From the NCBI RefSeq assembly GCF_000715495.1, contig NZ_JNLX01000184.1:1-64000 (forward strand): a stretch of 64,000 nt of DNA. Direction: 5' to 3'. The notes under the pieces are model-generated. The model was given only the letters and a program-made list of their open reading frames with translations, ran no database searches and was not told where the DNA came from. Below, piece by piece: positions 47,875-54,603 of this stretch. Position 1 is the stretch's first letter; every line of letters begins with the position of its first letter. Made by a program: the position numbers and the translations under genes. This DNA comes from Hymenobacter sp. IS2118 (GTDB taxonomy: Bacteria; Bacteroidota; Bacteroidia; Cytophagales; Hymenobacteraceae).

Positions 47875-48624
47875 ATGAAAACGCTTGAACGGAAAAAACT
47901 GAGCGATACCACCCCGCTGCCGTCGCTGACAATGAGTGAGCGACTCAAGGTCTTGCGCAAATCCCGCGACATGACGCAACAGGAGATGGCCGACATCATT
48001 GGAACCTCGCGCCCATCCATTGCGCAGTTGGAGGCAGGGCGGCATCAGCCAAGCAATGAGGCGCTGGAAACCATCGTGGCCAAGCTTGGCATCAGTAGGA
48101 ATTGGCTGTGGTTTGGCAGCGGGCCGATGGAGGAGTTCAGCCCGTTGGGGGGTAATGTGAAGGTCCTCGCAGGCCTGGAAGAAGGCGACCATTTAGACAT
48201 CGAGTTCGTCGGCTGCAAAGTGCGCGGCAGCTTCCTGGACCTGATGGACGACGGCGGGGAAGTGAGCCAGTTTGAGAGTCTGGAAATCGTGCGCATCTAC
48301 GACCCGACCCCGGAGATGCGCAAGCCGGGCACGAAGGGCTTCGAGATTGATGGCGACTCGATGGAGCCGCAGTTGCGCTCGGGCATGAAGGTGGTGGGCG
48401 TGCGGGTGCCGCTGTCTGATGTAAAGTATGTCACCAGCGGGGTCTACGTGGTGGCCTTTGGCAACCAGCTGACCATTAAGCGCGTGAAGAGCAATGACAT
48501 TCTGGAGCGGGGCATTCTGGTGCTGCACGCCGATAACCCCAACGCCGGCAGCCTGCCGGTGGCCGGTGAGGATATTCGCTTCATGTGGAAGGTGGTGCGG
48601 ATTTTTTATGCCGACGTTATCTGA
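47875..48624 (+). CDS. XRE-S24 (CI-like) phage repressor
   Basis: 249 residues. HTH at about 20-75 (LKVLRKSRDMTQQEMADIIGTSRPSIAQLEAGRHQPSNEAL). The C-terminal S24 domain has the catalytic pair Ser162 (IDGDSMEPQLRSG) and Lys202 (LTIKRV). The usual Ala-Gly cleavage site is not evident before it ('CKVRGSF' is the nearest), so self-cleavage is uncertain. Transcribed away from the Cro-like gene, with overlapping promoters and palindromes between. The likely master repressor of the element. Confidence 0.9.
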   Translation: MKTLERKKLSDTTPLPSLTMSERLKVLRKSRDMTQQEMADIIGTSRPSIAQLEAGRHQPSNEALETIVAKLGISRNWLWFGSGPMEEFSPLGGNVKVLAGLEEGDHLDIEFVGCKVRGSFLDLMDDGGEVSQFESLEIVRIYDPTPEMRKPGTKGFEIDGDSMEPQLRSGMKVVGVRVPLSDVKYVTSGVYVVAFGNQLTIKRVKSNDILERGILVLHADNPNAGSLPVAGEDIRFMWKVVRIFYADVI

Positions 48625-48657
48625 GGCTGAAAGTGTAAGCGGCGCCGACTAGAAATT

Positions 48658-48755
48658 TATACCTTATTGGGTATAATTGTCGGCTGTGCGGTATATTTAT
48701 ACCTGTTCGGGTATAATACCTTCTCTTGTCTGCTAATTATACCCGTTCGGGTATT
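48658..48755. promoter_or_regulatory. Three hip operators at 40-bp spacing
   Basis: TATACC-N6-GGGTATA at 48658-48675 and 48698-48715, and TATACC-N6-GGGTATT at 48738-48755. Start-to-start spacing is exactly 40 bp twice; the last ends 4 bp before the hipB start. Presumed HipB binding sites for autoregulation. Confidence 0.85.
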
Positions 48756-48759
48756 CAAC

Positions 48760-48978
48760 ATGCTTGACCCACTAGCTACTTTCGTAAAACAGCGCCGCCG
48801 TCAGTTGCGGCTCTCACAGCCCGACCTGGCGGCTAAGGCGGGAGTGGGCCTGCGTTTTGTGCGCGACTTGGAACAGGGAAAAGGCACGCTGCGACTGGAC
48901 AAGGTTAACGCCGTACTGCAGCTGTTTGGCCACGAAGTAGGGCCGGTGCCCGTGGTGTTTTTACCCGAACTGGAATAA
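48760..48978 (+). CDS. hipB: HipB-like antitoxin/repressor
   Basis: 72 residues from the ATG at 48760. An XRE HTH with 'FVKQRRRQLRLSQPDLAAKAGVGLRFVRDLEQGKGTLRLDKVNAVLQLFGHEV' is the HipB family pattern. It should bind the three TATACC-N6-GGTATA sites directly upstream and repress the operon, alone or with HipS and HipT. The frame extends upstream into the operators, so the ATG after the last operator is the start. 3 bp before hipS. Confidence 0.88.
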   Translation: MLDPLATFVKQRRRQLRLSQPDLAAKAGVGLRFVRDLEQGKGTLRLDKVNAVLQLFGHEVGPVPVVFLPELE

Positions 48979-48981
48979 ACT

Positions 48982-49314
48982 ATGCCCCAGGCGGAAGTAC
49001 ACATGCACGACCAGGTAGCGGGCTACCTGAAGCAGGATGAGCAGGGCTACAGCTTTGCTTACGCACCGGAATATCTTGCGGCACCCACTGCAGAGCCGGT
49101 GAGCCTGACGCTGCCGTTACAGGAGCAGCCCTACGTGGAGCGGGTGCTCTTTCCCTTCTTCGACGGGCTGATTCCCGAAGGGTGGCTGCTGGACGTGGCC
49201 GAGCGGAACTGGAAGCTCAACGTCCGCGACCGGATGGGGCTGCTGTTGGCCTGCTGCCAGGACTGCATTGGTGCTGTAAGCATCCATCCACTTCCTAACG
49301 CTGACGACGTATGA
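48982..49314 (+). CDS. hipS: HipS-like protein (separate HipA N-terminal subdomain)
   Basis: 110 residues, matching only the N-terminal subdomain of HipA: 'GYLKQDEQGYSFAYAPEYLAAPTAEPVSLTLPLQEQPYVERVLFPFFDGLIPEGWLL' and 'DRMGLLLACCQDCIGAVSI'. In the tripartite HipBST systems this small protein, not HipB, is the antitoxin for the kinase. Gene order B-S-T and a four-base overlap with the kinase gene match that system. Often annotated as a HipA N-terminal domain protein. Confidence 0.87.
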   Translation: MPQAEVHMHDQVAGYLKQDEQGYSFAYAPEYLAAPTAEPVSLTLPLQEQPYVERVLFPFFDGLIPEGWLLDVAERNWKLNVRDRMGLLLACCQDCIGAVSIHPLPNADDV

Positions 49315-50258
49315 GCCGCTGCTTATACTGCTACCAGCAGCTGGCAGCTGGCCAGTTGGACTATCACCCGGCTTGCAGCCGCAAGCTGTTCGGGCAGGCA
49401 ATACCGCCGGCTTTTCCTTACTCGGAAGCGCAGATGCTGGGTTTGGCGGAAAAAATTGTGAGCCAGCACATGACGGTGACGGGTGTGCAGCCCAAGCTGT
49501 CGTTGTCCTTGTTATCCGGCAGCGCTACTGATGGGCCCGCCCGGCTGACCATCGTAGGGGCTCTGGGTGGCGAGTATATCCTGAAACCGCCGACCTCGCG
49601 CTACCCCCACCTGCCGGAAGTAGAAGATGCCACCATGCACCTGGCCGAGGTAGCTCGCATCGCCACTGTGCCGCACGGGCTGCTGCGGCTAGAGGATGGG
49701 GCGCTGGCTTACGTGACGCGGCGCATTGACCGCCGAAAAGGGAAGAAGCTGCACATGGAAGATATGTGCCAGCTGACCAAGCGGCTGACCGAAAACAAGT
49801 ACGACGGCTCTCACGAACAGATAGCCAAAGCTCTGCGCTACTCCACTAATCCCGGCCTGGACGTGGTGAATTTCTACGAGCTGGTACTGTTTAGCTTCCT
49901 GACCGGCAACGCTGATATGCACCTGAAAAACTTCTCGCTGCTGCACACTCCTGGCCTGGGCTACGGGCTGGCCCCGGCCTACGACCTGGTGGCCACGGCG
50001 CTGGTGAATCCGGCCGACAAGGAAGAGCTGGCTCTCACGTTGAACGGTAAAAAGAGGAAGCTGCGGCAGGAGGATTTCCGCGTAGCAGGCCAAAGTGCTG
50101 GAATTGGCGAAAAGGTGATGACGGGGCTGTTCGCCAATTTTATCCGCGTCCGGCCAGCCTGGGAAAAGCTGCTGGCAGAAAGCTTCTTACCGCCGGAGTT
50201 GAAAGAGGCTTACGTGTCGCTGCTGCAACGTAAATTTGAGCAGCTGGGCTTGACGTAG
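49311..50258 (+). CDS. hipT: HipT-like serine/threonine kinase toxin
   Basis: 315 residues. It begins with a small zinc-finger-like segment (CLYCYQQL...YHPACSRKLFG). The kinase core follows: P-loop-like 'MTVTGVQPKLSLSL' (55-68), lysine in 'GEYILKPP', catalytic 'GNADMHLKNFSLL' (N200, D202) and metal-binding D225 in 'APAYDLVATA'. HipT of E. coli phosphorylates Trp-tRNA synthetase; the target here is unknown. The two positions that are the SIS/SID/DIS autophosphorylation serines in known HipT proteins appear as TVT (55-57). Last gene before attR. Confidence 0.9.
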   Translation: MSRCLYCYQQLAAGQLDYHPACSRKLFGQAIPPAFPYSEAQMLGLAEKIVSQHMTVTGVQPKLSLSLLSGSATDGPARLTIVGALGGEYILKPPTSRYPHLPEVEDATMHLAEVARIATVPHGLLRLEDGALAYVTRRIDRRKGKKLHMEDMCQLTKRLTENKYDGSHEQIAKALRYSTNPGLDVVNFYELVLFSFLTGNADMHLKNFSLLHTPGLGYGLAPAYDLVATALVNPADKEELALTLNGKKRKLRQEDFRVAGQSAGIGEKVMTGLFANFIRVRPAWEKLLAESFLPPELKEAYVSLLQRKFEQLGLT

Positions 50259-50336
50259 GTAGCGACGAAGAACAGAAGCCGGCGGGCCGGTAGAAATAGG
50301 ACTTTTTATAAAATTGCATTTATCAGGGAGCGGAGC

Positions 50337-50386
50337 GGGAACACAAAACCGGGACACAACCTGATTCCGGGACATAAACCGGGACA
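50337..50386 (+). promoter_or_regulatory. Probable integrase arm-type sites (right)
   Basis: GGGACA at 50351, 50369 and 50381 (spacings 18 and 12), with a weaker GGGAACA at 50338, in (A)CCGGGACAYAA context like the left array at 18276-18314. The gap 50259-50437 shows no gene. Confidence 0.65.
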
Positions 50387-50437
50387 AAATCGACCTGAAA
50401 ACCGCGTTTTTGAGTGCGTTAGGGCATACGGCGGTCT

Positions 50438-50450
50438 CAGGAGGGAGCGC
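50438..50450 (+). other. attR core
   Basis: Exact copy of CAGGAGGGAGCGC from the 3' end of tRNA-Asn. The sequence to its left does not continue the tRNA, so this is the right junction of the element. Confidence 0.85.
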
Positions 50451-50459
50451 CAACAGCCA

Positions 50460-50487
50460 GAATGCCCGCCCTTACCGGCGGGCATTC
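50460..50487 (+). terminator. Hairpin downstream of attR
   Basis: GAATGCCCGCC (50460-50470) pairs with GGCGGGCATTC (50477-50487). Same stem as the tRNA terminator at 18158-18187, so it was probably the tRNA-Asn terminator before the element inserted. Confidence 0.8.
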
Positions 50488-50577
50488 TTCGTTTCCAGGC
50501 CATGCAGGTGCATTTGGCGTTTGGTAATTCGGTTAAATTTGGATTGGACCGGGACACAAACCGGTACGGTCAATCTA

Positions 50578-50690
50578 ATGCGGCTCCCGACCTTTACAAG
50601 CGCACCACTAGCATATCGTTTTACCTGCGGAAGGCTGCAACAGGTGCGGGCACTGCCCAATTGGGATTAACCTACGCTGGTATAGGCAGG
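50578..50690 (+). pseudogene. Truncated integrase N-terminus of a second element
   Basis: The frame reads 'APDLYKRTTSISFYLRKAATGAGTAQLGLTYAG', matching the arm-binding domain start of tyrosine integrases (compare 'STPYKKKISVRLYPRLAATNQSGLCPVRL' of the intact integrase). The TAATG at 50577 lines up with the intact start but is in a different frame. It ends where the helicase upstream region begins. One GGGACA motif (50551) lies just before it, as in the intact element. Confidence 0.62.
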
Positions 50691-50719
50691 AATTGCGCTG
50701 GCTGCACGCGTGGCCTGAG

Positions 50720-50744
50720 ATTTTTTCAACACTGTCGAGAGAAT
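50720..50744. promoter_or_regulatory. Operator-like palindrome upstream of helicase copy 2
   Basis: ATTTTTTCAACA-C-TGTCGAGAGAAT, matching the second palindrome of copy 1 (27314-27338). The first palindrome of copy 1 is missing here. The gap 50691-50901 otherwise shows only sequence similar to that upstream of copy 1. Confidence 0.6.
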
Positions 50745-50901
50745 TGAGGACTGAACGGGCCACCTTGATAAACAAAGTGAGCAGTAGGGGCAGCGGTAGA
50801 AGGGCCTTGTGGCTGTTAGTTTTGGATTCAGCATCAAAATCGGGCATTCGTTGCGCGTCGGGTGCGATTTTGCGTGCTCAATTGCCTAAACAAGCTACCC
50901 A

Positions 50902-53900
50902 TTGGAAACCGGCCATTACGAAACCCTCGTCACGCAGCAGCTGCGGGGCCAGCTTGCTACTTTAGAGACGGCGGTTTATGCCATTGCGGAGAAGGAACTG
51001 GGAGCCGATGATGCCGCTGTGTTTATCACGCGGCACCTGACGCAGCTGCTGGGTAGCGTGCTGGGGCAGCTGGCTAAGAACGAGGAGGTAGGCGAGCAGC
51101 TGGCGCTGGCTAACGGGATAATTGCCTACCTGCAGGAAAGGTCGGATGTGTTGGCGGCGGGCAGCCACTTGGCGCCGGAAGGACAGCTGTTGCGGGCGGT
51201 GCTGCCGCGGCTGCCGCTGCCGCTGGCGGCGCAGCACGACTTGGGTAAGCACCTCGATGGGATAGAGCCGGCGCTGCGGTTTTCACAAAGTGACCTGTTC
51301 AGCGGGGGCAATTCGGAGTTGTCGTTGGAAGCCGAGTTGAAAAAGGAAATTGCGACGGCCGACCGTATCGACTTTATCGTGAGTTTTGTGAAGTGGAGCG
51401 GGCTGCGGTTGCTGCTGCCTTCGCTCCAGGCGTTTGCCCAGCAGGGCAAGCCGCTGCGGCTGCTTACGACCACCTACATGGGCGCCACCGACCAGAAGGC
51501 GGTGGATGCGCTGGCCGCGCTGCCGGGGGCCGAACTGCGCATCAGCTACAACACGGCGCACGAGCGGCTGCACGCCAAGGCCTACCTGTTCAGCCGCAAC
51601 TCGGGCTTTGATACGGCCTACATTGGGTCGAGCAATATGAGCCGTTCGGCGCTGACCAGTGGGCTGGAGTGGAACGTGAAAGTGACGGCGCAGGACAATG
51701 CAGCGATTTTGAACAAGTTCCGGGGCACGTTTGAGACCTACTGGAACTCGTCGGAATTTGAAGAGTACAGCAGCTTGCCCGAGCAGCGGCTGAAGTTGGC
51801 CCGGGCCCTGCGCCAGGAGAATAGCGGCACGGCGGAGGCCGATTCACTACCCAATTTCCGCATCCGGCCGTTTCCCTATCAGCAGGAAATTCTGGACCGG
51901 TTGGCGGTGGAAAGAAGCCTGCGGGGACACTTCCGCAACCTGGTGGTGGCGGCGACGGGCACGGGGAAAACGGTGGTGTCGGCGTTTGACTACGCCCGGT
52001 TTGCCAAGCAGTTTACCACGCTGCCGCGGCTGTTGTTTGTAGCGCACCGGGAGGAGATTTTGCGGCAGGCCCGCGCCACGTTTCGGCACATTCTGGGGGA
52101 GGCCAACTTTGGGGAATTGTGGGTGGGCACCGAGCAGCCGATACAATTTGACTACCTGTTCGTGTCGGTGCAAACCTTCGCGTCGCGGCTGGATTTCTTT
52201 CAGCAGACCATCCCGCGCGACTACTACCAGTACCTGGTGATTGACGAGGTGCACCACCTGGCAGCGGCTTCGTACCGGCCGATTCTGGCGTGGTTTCAGC
52301 CCACTATTCTGCTGGGGCTGACGGCTACCCCAGAGCGGGCCGACGGGGAAAGCATCCTGCCGGACTTCGATAACACCATTGCGGCAGAAATCCGCTTGCC
52401 CGAAGCCATTGCGCGCGGGCTGTTGGTGCCGTTTCAATACTTCTGCATCACCGACCCCGTGGACTACCGCAACGTACGGTGGACCAATGGGCGCTACGCC
52501 GCCGAGGACCTGACCAACGTGTACACCGGCAATGATGTACGGGTGAGTGCCATCGTGGGCGCGTTGCAACGCTATTTGCTGGCGCCTCACCAGGCGCGGG
52601 CGCTGGGCTTCTGCGCCACGCGGGAGCATGCGCGGCTGATGGCGGCCAAGTTCCAGGCGGCAGGACTGAAGGCCAGCTACCTGGCCAGCGGTGACACCAC
52701 GCCGGAGCAGCGGCGGGCGGCGGTGGCGCAGCTGCGGCGCGGGGAACTCAACTACCTGTTCGTGGTAGACATTTTCAACGAGGGGGTTGATATTCCTGAG
52801 GTGGATACGCTGCTGTTTTTGCGGCCGACGGAAAGCCTGACGGTGTTCCTGCAGCAACTGGGCCGGGGACTGCGCCTGCACGAGAGCAAGGAATGCTTGA
52901 CGGTGCTGGACTTCGTGGGACAGGCCCGGCAGGAATACAGCTACGAGCAGAAGTTTCGGGCGCTGCTGGGCCGTACCGGCGGCTCGGTGCTGAGCGAAGC
53001 AGAAGCAGGCTTTCCGCGGCTGCCCGTGGGGTGCAGCATCCAGATGGAGCGCGAGGCCATGAAATTCATTCTCGACAACATCCGGGCGGCCACCGGTGAG
53101 AATGTGCGGGTGCTGGAGCGGCGGATACGGGGCTTCGCCCTAGAAAGCGCGTTGCCGCTCACGCTGGCTACCTTTTTGGCGCACACGCATTTTGCGCTGG
53201 TGGATATTTACCGTTCGCGCGGTGACCGGGGCTGGACGGCACTGAAAGTCCGGGCGGGGGTGCTGGCCCCTCCGGAGCTGGCGGCCACGGAAAAGCAGTT
53301 GGTGGGTAGCGTTTGGCGGTTGGCGCAAGCCAACGGGCCCGCTTTTCTGGCGTTTGTGCGGCGGGTATTTGAGGCGGCGGAAGATTTGGCCGAGCTGCTG
53401 AAGCTCCCGCTGGGCCCGGAAATGGGGCTAATGCTGCACTACCTGCTGTACCAAAAGCCGGGGCCCAAGCTGGAACTGGATTCGTTGCAGGACAGCCTGG
53501 CCACGCTGCGGACCATGCCGACCCTTACAGCGGAGGTACTGGAGGTGTTGGACGTCTGCGAAGCGCAAATAAGCATCCCGCCCATGGCGGTGGCGCTGCC
53601 TTACCCGTGCGCACTGCAGCTTCACAGCCGCTACAGCCGCGATGAAATCCTGTGCGCGTTTGGCGTGTGGACGTTTGAGCGCAATCAGTCCGTGCGCGAG
53701 GGCGTCTGCTACATCGCGCCCCTGAACACGGAACTGCTGTTCGTCACGCTCCAAAAGACCAGCCGCAACTACTCGCCCACTACGCTCTACCACGACTATG
53801 CCATCAGCGACACGCTGTTTCATTGGGAGTCGCAAAACAGCACGGCGGAAGACACGCCCAAGGGCCTCAGCTACATTCGGCACCAGGCGCAAGGGAAGCA

Positions 53901-54084
53901 GCTGTTGCTGTTTGTGCGCGAGCAGAATCAGGATGCGGCGGGGTTGACGATGCCGTATGTGTTCCTGGGGCCCGTGCGGTACGTCAGCCATAAGGGTAAC
54001 CGGCCCATGGCCATTACCTGGGAGTTGGCGACGCCGCTGCCGGGGTTCCTGTGGCACGAGGCGGGCAAGATGGCCGTGGGGTAG
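50902..54084 (+). CDS. PLD-DEAD/H helicase-DUF3427 protein, copy 2
   Basis: 1060 residues, same architecture as copy 1: PLD nuclease domain with HxK (LHAKAYLFS), Walker A (ATGTGKT), DEVH box, helicase C motifs and DUF3427-like C-terminus, all intact. About 40 residues differ by eye, mostly conservative and with one cluster around residue 825 (FEAAEDLAELLKL against FEGVEELPQLLQL). Silent differences are far more frequent, so the copies are not a recent duplication and both appear maintained. The same TTG start context (ATTGGAAACCGG) is kept. It lies outside attR, behind a truncated integrase. Confidence 0.88.
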   Translation: METGHYETLVTQQLRGQLATLETAVYAIAEKELGADDAAVFITRHLTQLLGSVLGQLAKNEEVGEQLALANGIIAYLQERSDVLAAGSHLAPEGQLLRAVLPRLPLPLAAQHDLGKHLDGIEPALRFSQSDLFSGGNSELSLEAELKKEIATADRIDFIVSFVKWSGLRLLLPSLQAFAQQGKPLRLLTTTYMGATDQKAVDALAALPGAELRISYNTAHERLHAKAYLFSRNSGFDTAYIGSSNMSRSALTSGLEWNVKVTAQDNAAILNKFRGTFETYWNSSEFEEYSSLPEQRLKLARALRQENSGTAEADSLPNFRIRPFPYQQEILDRLAVERSLRGHFRNLVVAATGTGKTVVSAFDYARFAKQFTTLPRLLFVAHREEILRQARATFRHILGEANFGELWVGTEQPIQFDYLFVSVQTFASRLDFFQQTIPRDYYQYLVIDEVHHLAAASYRPILAWFQPTILLGLTATPERADGESILPDFDNTIAAEIRLPEAIARGLLVPFQYFCITDPVDYRNVRWTNGRYAAEDLTNVYTGNDVRVSAIVGALQRYLLAPHQARALGFCATREHARLMAAKFQAAGLKASYLASGDTTPEQRRAAVAQLRRGELNYLFVVDIFNEGVDIPEVDTLLFLRPTESLTVFLQQLGRGLRLHESKECLTVLDFVGQARQEYSYEQKFRALLGRTGGSVLSEAEAGFPRLPVGCSIQMEREAMKFILDNIRAATGENVRVLERRIRGFALESALPLTLATFLAHTHFALVDIYRSRGDRGWTALKVRAGVLAPPELAATEKQLVGSVWRLAQANGPAFLAFVRRVFEAAEDLAELLKLPLGPEMGLMLHYLLYQKPGPKLELDSLQDSLATLRTMPTLTAEVLEVLDVCEAQISIPPMAVALPYPCALQLHSRYSRDEILCAFGVWTFERNQSVREGVCYIAPLNTELLFVTLQKTSRNYSPTTLYHDYAISDTLFHWESQNSTAEDTPKGLSYIRHQAQGKQLLLFVREQNQDAAGLTMPYVFLGPVRYVSHKGNRPMAITWELATPLPGFLWHEAGKMAVG

Positions 54085-54548
54085 GCTGCGCAGCCAGTGG
54101 TTCCCTACGTGGTAAAACGCCTAGGGCAGACACGAAAAAGCTCCATTGAAATGGTGTTATATGTTCGGATGAGCTTTCGGTTAGGGAAGCGCTGAACAGC
54201 TTTACCACAAATGGAACCAGCTTGCCCCGTGGGCTTTCCGGTTCCCGCAGTGCTTGCCGCCCCACCGCTGGCCGTCAGGCCATTGAAGAAAACGGCGAAG
54301 CTAGCCGCATGCTTCCACAAATACGAGTTAGTTGCCAAAAGGGCCAGTGACCTCTGTTTGCATCACTTTTTCATTCCAGTTGGTTTTTTCCTGGCAGGGG
54401 CGCATAAAAGGGTAATGCTTTTGAAGCAGCATTTCCTTACTATGCAAGTGGGGCGAGGCTTACCCGTTGTGTCAGGCCCGAAGGCTTGTGCAGGACTTGT
54501 CAAAGCTGTTTTGCCGAGTGGGCGGGGAGCTGAAAGCCTGGAAAACGC
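54085..54548. other. Intergenic stretch without a recognisable gene
   Basis: No frame here looks coding; the longest rightward frame runs on into the oppositely oriented M36 gene and lacks any motif. No second copy of the 13-bp att core is visible, so the right end of the second element remnant is not marked. Confidence 0.5.
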
Positions 54549-54550
54549 AC

Positions 54551-54582
54551 AAAAAAAGCCCGGCCGAGGCCGGGCTTTTTTA
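54551..54582. terminator. Bidirectional terminator
   Basis: GCCCGGCC (54558-54565) pairs with GGCCGGGC (54568-54575), flanked by A7 and T6. It serves the leftward M36 gene ending at 54604, and possibly rightward transcripts. Confidence 0.92.
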
Positions 54583-54603
54583 ACAGAAATACTTCTTCTA
54601 GGC

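Larger units (their letters stand above)
18135..50450. mobile_element. Integrated element (prophage- or satellite-like) in tRNA-Asn
   Basis: Bounded by the 13-bp direct repeat CAGGAGGGAGCGC (18135-18147, 50438-50450), whose left copy is the 3' end of tRNA-Asn. A tyrosine integrase lies just inside the left end, and GGGACA arrays lie inside both ends. Inside are phage-type replication, recombination, lysis and CI/Cro-like genes, several restriction-type genes, a hipBST operon and a starch-use cargo. No terminase, portal, major capsid or tail gene is recognisable, so it is either a prophage that lost its morphogenesis genes or an element that borrows virions. Confidence 0.88.

Noticed and set aside
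48658-48755. Possible CRISPR-like repeats (regular 40-bp spacing)
   Set aside because: Only three 18-bp palindromic units directly before hipB; spacing and symmetry fit operators. No CRISPR array or cas gene was seen in the window.
54085-54603. Second right att core for the tandem remnant
   Set aside because: No good match to CAGGAGGGAGCGC could be found by reading this stretch, so no boundary is claimed.
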